A DNA stretch of 64,000 bases from Erythroxylum novogranatense (taxonomy: Eukaryota > Streptophyta > Magnoliopsida > Malpighiales > Erythroxylaceae): NCBI GenBank assembly GCA_029891385.1, contig CM057226.1, forward strand, positions 11,029,225 to 11,093,224, read 5' to 3'. A model generated the notes under the pieces. That model made no database searches and was not told the origin of the DNA. It was given only the letters and a program-made list of their open reading frames with translations. Positions within the stretch are counted from its first letter, which is position 1; each line of letters starts with the position of its first letter. The position numbers and the translations under genes were made by a program. Positions 45,703 to 58,466 of the stretch are shown here, piece by piece.

Positions 45703-46258
45703 GCATTGGCGAGTACCCCGTTAGACAAACGGGAGTATGATTACTGCAAGAGAGTTAGAGTTAGAAGTCGGGATCAGTTTCACATCTACATTAGAGTCAT
45801 TCGGTATTATTGTAACTCTGCAAATTCCGCAGATTATTATTGATATTGTATTGGGCCCAACTTGGCTATGGATAATGTATGTATGAATTGATTTATGACT
45901 GGAATTGTTTTATGATTGAAAATGATTTCGTATTAAATCGGGCTCAAATTATTTACTGATATCTGCGCACTCGATTGTTTTTCAAAAAGAAAAATGTATT
46001 ACCGAGTTTTTAAACTGTTTTGACTGCTCTAGCATACCACCCTTATGAGGCACGGGCTCGGGTATCACTATCGATTTTGGGTTCAGGTCTTGCAGGAGTG
46101 GGATGCTACATTTTGATATCGAAATCAAAAGTTATGAGTTTTCGAAGTTAAGTGTATTTGGCGTTGTTTTGGAAAAATACTATGAAGCATAGATTTGTGT
46201 GTATTGTGCTTTGAGGCCGATCACCACACTGATGGTGTTTTAATTAGAGTAAATGGTT

Positions 46259-47160
46259 TACATGAAAGTTATAGAGAATTTGAATAGCTTTAAAATGATG
46301 TATAATATGCGATTTTTGGATGTGGAGGTTGAAAGATGTGAAATTGTGAAGTTTGAATGTTGGTTAGTATGGAAATTTCCGGGCAGTAGCTTTGATTTGG
46401 ATTTTGACCCTTATTGATGTAGAATTTGTTCATATGGGCTTAATGAAATTGTAGCTCATTTTTCCAACTTTTTAATGCCATAAAGTATGCAATTTTTTTA
46501 TATCGGGGCAAGAAGTTATAATAATATGAAGTTTGAATATTGCTTAGGTGATTGCTAATAGGACAAAAACTTTGATTGAAAAATGGACTTAGCTAGAGGT
46601 TGAAGTTGCTTTGGAGTTCTTCATGAACATTATAGAACTTGTTTTTATCTTTCCATTGATATAAAGCACGAAAATTTTGGACAAGATTGTGGAAAGTTAT
46701 GATTTTTAGAAGTTCTGATGCTATTTAAGTGTGAAGCCGATCGACCAGTCACTTTGTGTGGAGTTTTTGACCCATTTAAAGGTTCACCTGATTCTTAATG
46801 CCTTCATAAAAGTTGTAGAGCGTTCTTTTACCTTTCCGTAGAAACTAAGTTTGTCAAATTTGGAGTTCTGTATAAAAAGTTATGATGTTTACAAGTTTTG
46901 GTACTGTTGAAGAGTTTATCGATCGGTCACCTTGTAGAAAACTTTTGACCCCTTTAAAGACCGAGCTTGTTTGTAAGTCCTTCTTGAAAATTGTAGATCT
47001 CTCTTTCAGCTTTCCAACGGTACCAAGTTTACAAAATTTGGAGCTCGAAGTCAAAAGTTATGAAGGTTTGAAGTTCGGAGGTCGGATCAGAGTGGGAGAG
47101 CGCACTTGGCCGAGCGACCCGCATGGGCGCGCAGCTCGGCCATTGTGTCCGATTTTTGAC
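46259..47160 (+). repeat. ~180-bp degenerate modules of LTR A
   Basis: TTCATGAAAGTTGTAG-type phrases start at 46259, 46440, 46620, 46803 and 46981, i.e. spacings 181, 180, 183 and 178 bp. Each is followed by a CTTTCCA-type word and AAAGTTATGA. Confidence 0.7.
47108..47141. repeat. GC-rich dyad, GGCCGAG/CTCGGCC
   Basis: A 7-bp inverted repeat encloses a smaller CCCGCATGGG dyad. It sits just before GAGCATAACTTCTTCGTCC, the phrase adjacent to the palindrome array in the solo LTR at 30832. Confidence 0.65.
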
Positions 47161-47339
47161 CGACCGACCTCTCTTCCTTGTTTTGAGCATAACTTCTTCG
47201 TCCGACATCCGATTAAGCCGATTTTGAAGCGTTAGATTCTTAATACATTTTTCTATCTTTCCATACTAGATAGATCGGATTTGGAATTAAATGGAGAAAG
47301 ATAGCTGGGATTATAGTGAGCTGATCAGTTGTAAAAGTT

Positions 47340-47790
47340 TGAACAGTGTTCAACATTTTGGAGATATCTTGATCGGTAGAGCTCCGATCGATCTGATTCC
47401 TTTTAGAAATTAAAATAGAGACATGGGGCTACAAATGTTATGAAGGAGCCGAGCTATAATGTAGCCTCTAAGACTTTCAATTTCAGGTCGGAATTTAGAT
47501 GTAGTGTTCAGTATCGGTTTTGTAATGGCCGAACAGACTTCGGTATTTTGGAGATATCTGGAGATATAGAGCTCTAATAGATCGGATTCTTATTGCAAAT
47601 TAAAATAGAGACATGGGGCTACAAATGTTATGAAGGAGCCGAGCTATAATTTAGCCTCTAAGACTTCCAAATTCAGGTCGGAAGTTAGGTGTAGTGTTCA
47701 GCCTCGGATCTGAAGAACAAACTTCAGTATTTTGGAGATATCTTAAGTTATAGAGCTCCGAACGATCTGATTCTTGAAGCGATGGATTGG
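47340..47790 (+). repeat. ~187-bp tandem repeat
   Basis: GGAGATATCT recurs at about 47360, 47550 and 47734. The block AAATTAAAATAGAGACATGG occurs in the first two units, with nearly identical following sequence. Periods are 190 and 184 bp. Confidence 0.85.
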
Positions 47791-49740
47791 TAAGACATAG
47801 AGGGACATTTCTCTAAAGTTTTTAAGGCTAAAAGGAAGGGGCAATTTTGGAAGTTTACTTAAAGAGTTAAGTTTTAGGCTTATGAGTAAGGGCAAATGCG
47901 TCAATTTTAACTCATTTAATGGCATGGCAAGATTGTGGTCCTTTATAAGGAGAGAATGCACGACACTTGACAGAAAAATAGCAAAAGAAGAAAAAGAACA
48001 AGAGAAAGAAGAGAGAAGGGAGAGCAAGCCTTCGGATGAGTAAAGGAGAAAGAAAAGAGAGAGAGTTAGGGTTTGATTTTTTTAAGGGTCTTCAAGCAAG
48101 CTTTCCATGTTGATTCAAGAGAGAAAAAGGTGGAGAATGAAGAGAGCTCCATCATGAACCAAGAAAATCCAAAATTGGAGAAGATGAAGGTAAGAGTCGA
48201 TTTTCGATCTTTGATCTTTTAGAGAGTTTTTAGTTTAGATACCTTAGAATTGGTATGGGTTTGTGAATTCTAAAGTCAATTTTGGAGATTGCATGTTTTA
48301 ATGGGATCAATTTTAGATAATTGGAAATTAGGGTTATGCCTAATTTTGTAATTAGGGTTTTTGGAAATTATTGGTTTAGAATCATGGGAAATATTATGGA
48401 TTGGTGAAATATGATATCAATTTTGAAGATGTTGTGATTTATGATATTGAATTTGGGTGAATTGGTTTAGGCCAATTTTGAAATTTGGGGATTTTAGAAA
48501 TTGTTGCTTTAGATAGATTGAAAAAATGATGAGTATGGGTTTCCTATAGTTAATTTTGAGGATTATGCTAATTATGATGTTAAATTTGGATGATTATGGT
48601 TTAGGGAAATTTCAATTGGAAGAAAGAAAGAAGCAAGGGTCAAATTGAAGCATTGGACAAGTTTCAAGCAGGAAATCAAGGTGGGTACCTGTTTATAATA
48701 GATTTATAAGCCACTACTGCTTTCCTTAAACAAAGAGATTTTCTGATTTCAATTGCATCATAAATGTTGCATCATTGTATGAATGATTTGAAAAATCATT
48801 ATCGATTCAATGCATGAACTTTTGATGAATTGCAAAATACATTTGTGTTATGCCTCGATAATTCCATGGCATTTCGTATATTCGGAAAAGAGCATTCGAT
48901 AAATTGATTTAAGCATGATTATGTGATTGTGATTGGGCAAGAGAGAACCTGTTTCGTTAGTCTCGTGCACGATGACCCTTAGCCTTCTCCCGGCTGCCCG
49001 TTAGAGGCCACGAGATCCTGAGAAATCGGACTCGTTGTGTTTACGATAAACTTCGGTTTATTCGTTGTGTTTAAGGAACTCTCAAGCTATTATGTGTGCA
49101 TTTGCATTGTGAAGTGTTATGATTGATGCATTCATGTTTTAGAAATTGTAATTTCGACCACTGCGAGAAAAGAACTTTTGAAAATGTGCATTATGGGTTT
49201 CAAACAAAGTTTCTGCAAGAAAAGAAAAGAAAAGCATTTTTAAAAGGTTTTGCTTATTTATTTGTTATAAACTGTTACCCACTAGCTATAAGCTCACCCC
49301 CCTTCATTCCCATCCATGGGTGATGAGAAAAAGATCGGGCAAAGAAAATTGAAGATTTCTGCTTGCATGTGTTTATATTGTATTATTGTTAAGTTAGATG
49401 GTTGCTGAGAAGTCTAGAATTGTTGTGTATTGTGTACTTTGGTTTAGGGTTATGAGTAATGTGTAAGGCTTGAAAATGCCACTATGATTTGTATAAAGCT
49501 TTGATTTATGAAATGGTGTATAAATTGTAATTGAATTATGAGATTTTGATGAGGCTATTGGGTTATGGTATTGTACATGGATATGTTATATAAATTTTGT
49601 ATGTTCAATTGAGATATAAGCATGATTTGTATATGAAAAAAAATGTGAAGGAACGTGTATTGGACATTGGATAGTGTGATTGTATGTGAATGTATTTGGA
49701 TTGAGGAATGAGAAGAGAGAGAAAAAAAGGAAAAATTTAT
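47791..49740 (+). other. Unassigned LTR-like segment
   Basis: It does not match the other Tekay-type LTRs at this position. A TATA-like CTTTATAAGGAGAG at about 47941-47954 is followed by purine-rich leader-like sequence and GAGTTAGGGTTTG. Probable donors occur at 48190 (AAG/GTAAGA) and 48680 (AAG/GTGGGTACC). It may be an LTR of another family nested in LTR A, perhaps including the tandem repeat to its left. Boundaries were not found. Confidence 0.35.
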
Positions 49741-50339
49741 ACCAAATTTTGGACAATTTAAGTCTAAGGTTTCCAACGTAAACGTTTTCTTTGATATTTG
49801 TTCATGGATGTCGGAAATTGGTTTCGATTCGATTTGATCCGATGTTTGCTTCCGCTTATGATTTTGCTTCTACCTTATGTTCCTTTCATTCGATTTCGAT
49901 TTTGCTTTCGTTTCGTATTCGTTTTTCGTTTCTTTCTTTGGTTGGGATCTGGTCTCCGGATCGATCCCAACACAGACGTTTCTGGATCATGAAAGCAAAT
50001 GCTAATCTGGAGCGTACTGTGAGTAGACCTAGATGGTCTTATTTATTGGCTTATTGCTTTTGTTATAAATTGAATGAATATGGGTTCCGAACAGGAGGTC
50101 CGATGATTGTATACTGGGAATTGTGATATTGAAGTGCTCATTGAATGTGAATTGGACGAACTAAGTGTGCGTGATGTGAATTCTAAATTTGTTTTGAATG
50201 CAAACTTGCATATGACTGCACATGTGATTTCTTGACTATATGTTGCATACCGGACTATGGTCCGATGATTCAGTGATTATGATTGAATATATAAATGTGA
50301 ACAATGCATTTCATTTCATGAATGCACGAAATATAACTC

Positions 50340-50566
50340 GTTATGACCAGAGGAGCCAATGATCAGAGCTTAAAGCTTAACGAATGAAAATGAGCTTCGA
50401 GCTCAAAATTGATTCAGAGCCTCAGGCTCAACGTTCAATGAGCCCTATATGGGACAGTTTACAATGAGCCCTATATGGGACAGTTTACAATGAGCCCCAC
50501 ATGGGACAGTTATCAATGAGCCCGATATCCAATAGATACGGGACAGTTTAGGCAATCGGTCACAAC
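50340..50566 (+). repeat. Stem-enclosed dyad units of LTR A
   Basis: GTTATGACC (50340-50348) pairs with GGTCACAAC (50558-50566) apart from one A-C mismatch. Enclosed are GAGCTTCGAGCTC, GAGCCTCAGGCTC and four copies of a 26-bp unit built on GAGCCCTATATGGGAC (50437-50545). Confidence 0.75.
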
Positions 50567-50629
50567 GTAGAAATAAATGAAAATTGGGCCTCATGTATAT
50601 ATGCATGATATGATTGATTTAATTGAATT

Positions 50630-50860
50630 GAATGGGAATATGAAATTGCATTGAATGGGAATATGAAATGGTATTGAATGGGATTGGTTTACTTGAATCG
50701 AATGGAATTGACTTGATTGTATTGAATGGGATTGGTTTACTTGAATTGAATGGAATTGACTGAATTGAATGGGATTGGTTTACTTGGATTGAATGGAATT
50801 GACTTCATTGTTTTCAATGGGATTGACTTAATTAAATTACATGGGAACGTTAATTGGCGT
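50630..50860 (+). repeat. ~48-bp minisatellite in LTR A
   Basis: TTGAATGGGATTGG recurs at about 50674, 50722 and 50765 with a final variant near 50816. Units also contain GAATGGAATTGACTTGATTG. It is AT-rich and lies between the dyad units and the paired hairpins. Confidence 0.8.
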
Positions 50861-50960
50861 TGAATGTGAACATGAAATTGAATTGATTGTGAATATAAAG
50901 TGTGATAGTGAATGTGAAATGCGATTATGGGAATGTATTTATGTATTGTGTGACTGGGTG

Positions 50961-51056
50961 AACCATCAATGATGGTCACTCACTGAGTTCGCAAAACTCA
51001 CCCAAAATTTGCATCTATTTTTCAGGTTTCAGAAGATTACCCCGTTATGCAACGGG
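50961..51056 (+). promoter_or_regulatory. Paired hairpins, splice acceptor and CCCGTT hairpin of LTR A
   Basis: AACCATCAATGATGGTC (50961-50977) and TGAGTTCGCAAAACTCA (50984-51000) precede CTATTTTTCAG ending at 51025. CCCGTTATGCAACGGG follows at 51041-51056. Confidence 0.6.
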
Positions 51057-51588
51057 AGTAGACTTTCTGCAAAATTAGAGGTTGGGATCAGTTCGTGTCT
51101 ACATTAGGATTTTTGTATGAAGTGTATTCTGCGATTTTTATGCAATGTATAATTGAACATTTCAGTTTGTAATAAGTGCTGAAATATGGGAAGCTGAGTA
51201 AATGGGATTGATTAAATATAAATATTCTTGTGTATATCAATATGTATCAATTGTAAAGGTTTGTGAGTGTTTTGTGCATTGAAATGAGCCCTAATGGCTC
51301 AAAGTGAAATGGGTTGCAATTGAAATGCATTAGAAATGGAATTGGGTCCCTATTCGACTAGTGACACTGTATTGATCGTAATGTGTTGAAAACAATGTTT
51401 TATTAACTTGTGAATTGATTTGGCCCAAATTGAAAATGGACTTCTGCATTTGTTAGTGCTTTTTTTCAAAAAAAAAATGGTACCAATTATTGACTGATTG
51501 AGTGTTCTAGCATGCCACCCTTGCGGGTCACGAGCTCGGATATCACCGTTGATATCGGGTTCGGGTCTTGCGGGAGTGAGATGCTACA

Positions 51589-54489
51589 TATGTAGTATCA
51601 GAGTGCCAGAAGTACAATCTTATGGGCGTTTTCTGAAATGTGGTCAAATGACATGCATTTAAGTCATGTTAAGCAGACAGTAGTAACTGATCCCCAGTTG
51701 AGTATATGGGTCACATGCATGAGCATGTGTCTAGTGTTAATAGTGAAAAAGTGATGTACGTGATGATATGTCATAATGTGAGAAAATAGAGGTGATATGA
51801 TCTGACGGAGATTTAGCATCAACGTATTATGGATTATGGAACCATTGTTATATTGGGGTACTGTAGTGTGGAATAATTTAATATGTGTATGAAGTGGCTA
51901 TCAACTTAATGTAATGAATGTGTAAGTATAAAGCGGTTGGTATAGTATGTTATGAAGGAATAAAGGTAATGAGTTTGATAAATGGAATAATGTGAGAATT
52001 GGGGACTTCATGAAATTAAATTGATTTTGAGTTGTCATGAAATGGTTTAATGTTAGAAGGTGTGAATTTGAGAAGTTTATGGGAAGATATCATAAGAGAA
52101 TAAGTGTAGGAAGTTTGGAAAAGGTTTGAAAAGGAAACGGGTTGTGAAAGATAGATGTCGACTTTCTCGGGTAAAAGGAGGCAGTTTGGTTGAATATTTT
52201 GACTATTTTGGAGAATAAACCTTGCATGGATATGTATATTATTGTTGTGGATTGATAAGGGAAAGTAATGATATAGTAGAATGGTAAGATTGAAAGTGTA
52301 TAAATAAGGTTGATTGAAAACAAAATGTTTTGTGATTTAACAAGGATGGGATTGGATTTGGGATGAGATAAGTTTATGGTTTAATGAGAGAATATGATTA
52401 TGCATATATGATTTTGAATTGATTGCAAACGTATGTCGGTATGATGAAATAATGGAAATTGGAAAGTGAGATGAGAATAATGGGAGATGAAGAAATTGTC
52501 AAAGATCAGTTGAGTTGCTTATATGAGTGTGTATTTGATAATGGGATTACTATAAGAAGTGACATTATTAAGCATAAGTGTATGATAATCGTGGAAATGA
52601 TACAGGAAGAAATCGGTAACTTAGTGAATAAGTGCTTGTCAGAATGCCTAGTGTTTAAAGTCTCAAAGGTGAGACGTGAAAGTGCTTATAGTGGTCAATT
52701 AGAAATGAGTTGAGATTGATAATAATATGATCAGATATGATTAATGAAGGAAAAAGAAGAAAGACCCCGATCAAGAATGGGCACCAAAAAGGGGAAGTGT
52801 GAGTTAGACTCAGATAAGATCAAGGTATCGTTAACCCAAGTTACCAGTTGGTGAGATTATCCTACTTACGTCTTTAAAAAAAATGTAGGGTTTTGATGAT
52901 AAATACCGTGGAAGTGGAATAAAGAATTTGAGTAACGTCGTAATAAGCTTTGTTAAAAGGAATGTTCTGGTTATATAGGTTATGAGTTAAATTGATTGTA
53001 ATGAGATATATAAATAGTTGGAATTGATTTTTCTTGAAATACTAAGATTGGTTGCTATGTGATTATGGAAAATAGTTAATTGATACGGATTTGGGTTAAA
53101 TTGATTAAATGATTCGAATTGAAATGCTGCAATGAAGGGACAAGTGAAATATAAAGTGACTAAAAGTAATTATTGGAGTCCTAATCCTTGTGGAGACTCA
53201 AGCATAAGGGGTAGAAAATGCTACTCAGAATGTAGGTATTGTGTTTGATGTAAAATAGCCGGCGTTTGAATTATTGAAAAAGTGAGGAGACATAATTGGC
53301 TAAAATGAGGAAGTTGCTAAAATGAGGAGAATACATGCCTATTATTCTGTGTAAATACACTTGGCAGAGATAACTTAGTTATGATGAAGGTGTTATCAAC
53401 CCACAATTAAAATTGTGGAGAAACTGATAAGAATAAACAGACGTGAGAATACATCAATGTGAAATTAAAGGAAAACAGAATGGATTGAGAAAATCATTTG
53501 TGAAGAAAAAGTCAAGTGGGAAGAAGTGAAAAATCGTGAGATACTATTACCGTAGTGAGGAATCAGAGTTTTAAGAAAGAATGGGAATAAATCATGGGCA
53601 TACGGAAATTTGGGTTATATATATAAAATGCCCCGATAGTATTATGATAATCATTGAAGCACCTATGGGCATAGATTTTGAGTGTATTGAAAGTAAAAAG
53701 AACTATTTGATTACGGGAAGAAGTCTTACATATCAAAATGGGCAAACGGTTATGTGCTGAGTGTCATTGAAGTGAATTCAAATTTGATCGAATAAAAGGT
53801 GAAGTATAGCATAGTTGGACATGGCATAGTGGGAGACTCAAAGAAAAGTAAGGGTGATGAGAAAATGAGAAATCGATAGAACTCGCTTACCGTATAGCGG
53901 ATGTTTGAAAAGAGAATTATGAGGAAGGATAACATCATTGTTGATTTTTCCATTGGGATTTGGGAATTTTACAGATAATGACATGAACTGTTACAATGCA
54001 AATTGTTGTACTTTCATAAAGTGATTTTGGGATACTTAGAGACAATGAAAGCCTCAACACCTATTGCTATAGTAAACGTGTTAAAGGTTTGGAGGCATTA
54101 TAGATTGAGACAGTGAATAGGGTTAAATTAATGAGTACTTTTGTAAAGCGAGTGTTGCAAACTGATGTATTGAATGGAAAATTCAATAAGAATAACGCAA
54201 GTGTTGATATCAAGGTTATAGAACATTTGAGTGTATTAGCGTTATCAGGATATGAATTAGTAAGTGAAAGATGAATTATCGTTAAGAGTATCACCTTGCC
54301 AAGGTGTACTTGGGTTAGGCAAAAGGATAAGCCGAGACTGACATAACTTGGTCTATATGAAATTATTAATCGTTAGTGTGACCGACCAATGAAAACTATT
54401 CAGAGTCACCCACAGTTATATGGATCTGTTTAAGAAACAGATTCATCATATGTGTTATTGATGCTGGAAATGAAATTATGGGTAATCAA
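51589..54489 (+). mobile_element. Non-coding interior of element A
   Basis: No gag or pol motif is visible in any frame. The longest frames, such as 52459-52713, are unrecognised. The first ~120 bp after the primer site share a clear series of words with the corresponding part of element B on the other strand (GACATGCATTTAAGTCATGT here, TTGCATGCATTTGAGTCGTG in B, then AACTGATCCC in both). Element B is inserted at 54490, so A's 3' LTR is not seen next to it. Confidence 0.6.
51593..51606 (+). other. Primer binding site of element A (mutated)
   Basis: TAGTATCAGAGTGC, one or two changes from the initiator-Met consensus, four bases after the LTR end at 51588. Confidence 0.75.
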
Positions 54490-57400
54490 TGTAACACCCC
54501 ACTCCCGCATGACCCGAACCCGACATCGATGGTGATATCCGAGTTCGTGTACTTACGAGGTGGCGTGCTACATCACTCATCGATCAAAATTCAGTATAAA
54601 TAAATATTTTCAAACATTCATTCCATCGAGCCATTTCCTTTTCTTTCATTTACACTAATGCGTGGAAAGCGAAGAGACAATTTGCATCAACGTGCATAGA
54701 TAAACATTTTCGATTAATACAATCGGTTATTACAAATAGTCAACCATAAATTACAATAACCATTTTATGTACAAAACAGAACCACATTGGCCCATTACAC
54801 ATACAATTAGTCATTTTGGAATACAATTCTATTGGACACTAATGCGCATTTAAAACCGATCCCGATCTCTTCTACTTAATACCCAACAACGTTATACGCC
54901 TGTTGCCTAACGGGTATTCTTCGAGTCTGAAAATAATTGCAAATTTTGGGTGAGTTTTATGAACTCGGTGAGAAACCATCATCGATGGTTCACTCAACTC
55001 ATGCATATTCAATCAATTTACTAAATAATACATACAATCACATTTCTCAAATGTAAGGCGTTTCACCTTTAACACAATTCACATTCAATCATTTATAGAT
55101 GCAATGCACATGTGACACTTTTCATTTTCATTTCATTGTTGTGACCGTGCGCCTGAAATTGTCCCAGTGACGGGCACATTGCGTTGAGCCAGTGGCTCTG
55201 AAAACATTGAGCTTGAAGCCCTGATACATTGAGCCCGAGGCTCAATACGCTGGACCCGAGGTCTCATGCGTTGGTGAAAGCTCTCATATACGTTGGGCGT
55301 GATATGCCCTAATATGGGGGCTGCTCCGGTCACAACTGCCTTTATCTTATCATACTTTTATGCATGCAATGTACGTGTTCCAATTCACATTCACAGTCAT
55401 TTTACATTTCAAAGAGCAATTCCATTACTTGGACCTTGATCCGATAATTGATCACTAATAAATTTTATATTCACAAATTATTCCATTGAAGCACCCATGC
55501 ATAGTTACACACAAATAGCACTTCGATATGACATTCCAAATATTTTAGACACCTACGGTCCAAAATCAGTCAAAATCAAACACACATAACCCTCCATTAT
55601 CTCCACATGACATAATTGCAAAATATTAAACACATAAAGGTTGAGGAACCAACTAGGTTACTCACCTGTATTTTCGAGCCAAAATCTGGCCGTCTCAGTG
55701 ACGTCGGTGGACCGACGCTCCAAGTGTGACTCTATAACAGTAACAGTATACATGCATTATCAATTGTTCAATCAGAACTATTTCAGAATGCACATGTAAC
55801 ACTTAGAAGGTGCACAATGCATGATCATGATATTCCCATCCCTAATCCCATTTTTTCCATCATAAAAATCCGTCTAAAAATTAGAAACCTATTGGCGCTG
55901 ACGGTGCGCAATTCGGACCTCTATAGGTCCCCAATTAAATAAAACAATGATTAACAGACCTTTACCCGGACCCACGTCAATTTCCCGTCCAAAAATCTCG
56001 AATCTTTCAGAAAATGAAATTCAATATTCTATGAATCCGATGCCTTAAGAATCAGGTCAATCGGACGTCGGACGGAAGAATTATTCACGAAAGAAACCAA
56101 AATTCACATTAAATGTATAACCCTTATTTCCTTCTTTGTTTTCCTGATTTCTAACCAAAATTTAATCTATCATATCCCTTTCTACACATTTCAGAAAAAT
56201 GCAAACTATACCTTGTTGGAAAGATAATGAAACCCTCTACAATTCTCAAGAAGACCATAAAAATCAATTTCACCCCTAAGGGTGTTAAAAATCCAATCAA
56301 ACCTACTGCCCACTCAAAACCTATCAAAACAGGGAAGTACATTGCAAATTCAGTAACTCTCTGATTCTTCAGTCAACAATTACACAATAAATAAGGCAGG
56401 AAGATCACAACGTTATCTACAACTTTCATGAACAACCGAAAATCAGATTCACTTGCTAACTATGTCAAACAATTCACCAAAGCATCAGCCCTCAGAATTT
56501 TCCCAATCTGAACAGCACATTTCACAACAGTATATCTCTTAGCAAAAATGTCACCAAATTCACTACCTTTTTTTCCCTGAAAAGATAAGATCTCATACTT
56601 CAATTTTCATGAAGAACTCAACATCCAATTCGATCTCTAACAATTTCAAATCTGTTATACAAGTTTCTGTCATGATCAGAAGTTAACATCCTAATGCAGG
56701 TTCAGATTTTGAAAATCCATAACTCCCACATCAGATCTCTAAAACTTATATGCCATATACCACTTTCAAGATAAATGTGTCTTATAAAACTCTTCAGTAG
56801 ATCCATAACACCAATTCAGTTCACAAAAATTACTAAAATTCCTCCAAATCAGAATGTACACCAAATCTACCATTTCAACTAGGTTTCATTAAATGCATTA
56901 AAACAGCCAACAGTTATTGGTCCATAACTCCTACTATACATATCAAAAAATTGCAAAATCAGTGGCATTGGAAAGCTAACTGAATAGGATTAAACTTTCA
57001 TTTAGTCCATTTTTCCTAATTCCTTCTCAATTAATTTAGAAAATTTTGCAAAGCTCGTAGGTTATAAATCCGGATACTGTTCACATCATTTCCAGCAGTA
57101 ACTTTCCAGGCCATATTTCACCCTCTTACAGCTAAAATTGGACAACACCTATTTCACACAAAAATGTAGCCAAAAAACCAAAGTTTAAGTGGGCACAAAC
57201 CTTTCCTAATTTTCATATCTAAACAATGAGTTATGATCAAATCAGTATACTAGGTCAAAAATCAATTTCCAGCTTTACTTCTCCAATTCACTTACTATCA
57301 TACCAATTCAATTCCTACTACCATAGGCATCTAATTTTAACACAAAATCAGTACCTACAATATTCATACATTCACTAGGGCTAATACTCAGAATTTTGCA

Positions 57401-58451
57401 GCACTCAATTCTTCATTTCTAAGTAAAATCAATCATCCATTTGTATTCAAAATTAAGTTAAAAAAACTCATTCATACTCCTTCATCAATTCATAAGTAAC
57501 CCTAACCTAACACCCATTAATTCAAGCCATATTAGTCATCAATTTAAGGCATCAATAATCATAATAAACATACCATATCTCCCATTCCATGTTTCTAACT
57601 ACCATGATCCATAAATTCATAATCAAACCTTAATTAAAGCTTAACAATACAACTTACCTAATTCAAGCTTTTCTCTCTTCAATACTACACCACTTTCTCT
57701 ACTTTCTAATCCTCACACAAGGAGTTTATTATCATGAAAAGAAGGTAACTTGTATACATGTAAGGGAGGTTCTCAAGGTGGAAGAAGTAGCTTAAAGAAG
57801 AAGAAAAAAAAAACGATGGAAATGAATGAAGTGAAGGAATTTCGGATGAGTGGTGAAACCAAGCCAATTAATTCATTTTTTTTACTCCATCTACTAGAAC
57901 CACCGAGAACCACACATACCTCTAATGTGTTGGTGAGGTGTCTCTAAGACACTTGTCAAAAAAGAATGGGAAAAGACAAAATGGAAATAAAACAAAATGA
58001 TGGATAGGATTTAAAAATCCTACTACAATTTGACTCATTCTAGTCCAATGACCCTAATTTCAATCCCAAAATCATGTATCCAATATTACAGTGCCATTGG
58101 ATAGAAATTTTCGCTACAGAAAATCAACCGGTTCGCCACTTGGCAGTTTTTTTCCGGTCCGGGAATTTTCTCCGAAAAATTTCAGAAAAATTCCTAAAAT
58201 TTCCTTAAAATAGAAAATAATTTATGGCGCACTCAAAATAATTTTTTTAAACCCATTAACCACGTAAATCACAATAAGATTGCCTTAGGCACAAAAACCG
58301 GGAATATCATGTATGCATATACGGTCATTTCATGTGCCTGATTTCATTGTTCACTAATACCAAGATGCTTGAACAATACTAAGAAATCCTATCAATCTCA
58401 TCCTATGCCAATTTACTACTTTACTCTTCCAGTCGGGGGTGGGATGTTACA
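54490..58451 (-). repeat. 3' LTR of element B (Tekay type)
   Basis: 3962 bp. On the minus strand it starts TGTAACATCCCACCCCCG and ends GGAGTGGGGTGTTACA, and it abuts a polypurine tract at 58452. It contains a donor GTGAGTAACC (about 55665), the stem pair 55138-55147 / 55327-55336, the hairpin 54974-54990, an acceptor near 54927, and modules at 56237, 56417 and 56598 (180 and 181 bp apart). Confidence 0.88.
54926..55666 (-). other. Predicted leader intron and hairpin cassette of element B
   Basis: Minus strand: donor CAG/GTGAGTAACC, acceptor TTATTTTCAG. GTTGTGACCG (55138-55147) and CGGTCACAAC (55327-55336) form a perfect 10-bp inverted repeat enclosing GAGCCAGTGGCTC and related dyads. The second hairpin is degenerate here (TGAGTTTTATGAACTC, 54951-54966). 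Confidence 0.5.
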
Positions 58452-58466
58452 ACTCCCCCCTCCTTA
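58452..58466 (-). other. Polypurine tract of element B
   Basis: Minus strand AAGGAGGGGGGAGT next to the 3' LTR start. Confidence 0.85.

Larger units (their letters stand above)
43198..46110 (+). mobile_element. Solo LTR of Tekay type nested in LTR A
   Basis: 2913 bp, from TGTAACATCCTATCCCC to GGAGTGGGATGCTACA. Flanks TTTTA (43193) and TTTTG (46111) fit a 5-bp target duplication with one change, and the flanking modules join up. TATA-like TATAAATA occurs at about 43752. It contains the CGTCGCGACG array, the stem-enclosed dyad units, both hairpins and the acceptor. The donor is changed to GGGAGTAACC at about 44990. Confidence 0.88.
40069..51588 (+). mobile_element. Large Tekay-related LTR (element A 5' LTR) with nested insertions
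   Basis: Starts TGTAATATCCCG at 40069 and ends GAGTGAGATGCTACA at 51588, directly before a primer site. Continuity is supported across the nested solo LTR at 43198-46110 and by homologous modules on both sides. After removing that insertion the span is still about 8.6 kb, so a further insertion, probably about 47280-49740, is likely. That the two outer ends belong to one LTR is inference. Contents: a dyad array (40190-40380), ~180-bp modules (46259 onward), a donor GTGAGTAGAC at 50020, hairpins (50961-51000), and an acceptor at 51025. Confidence 0.6.

Noticed and set aside
50437..50545. CRISPR-like array of 26-bp repeats
   Set aside because: Units are contiguous tandem copies with no unique spacers, in a eukaryotic retroelement LTR.
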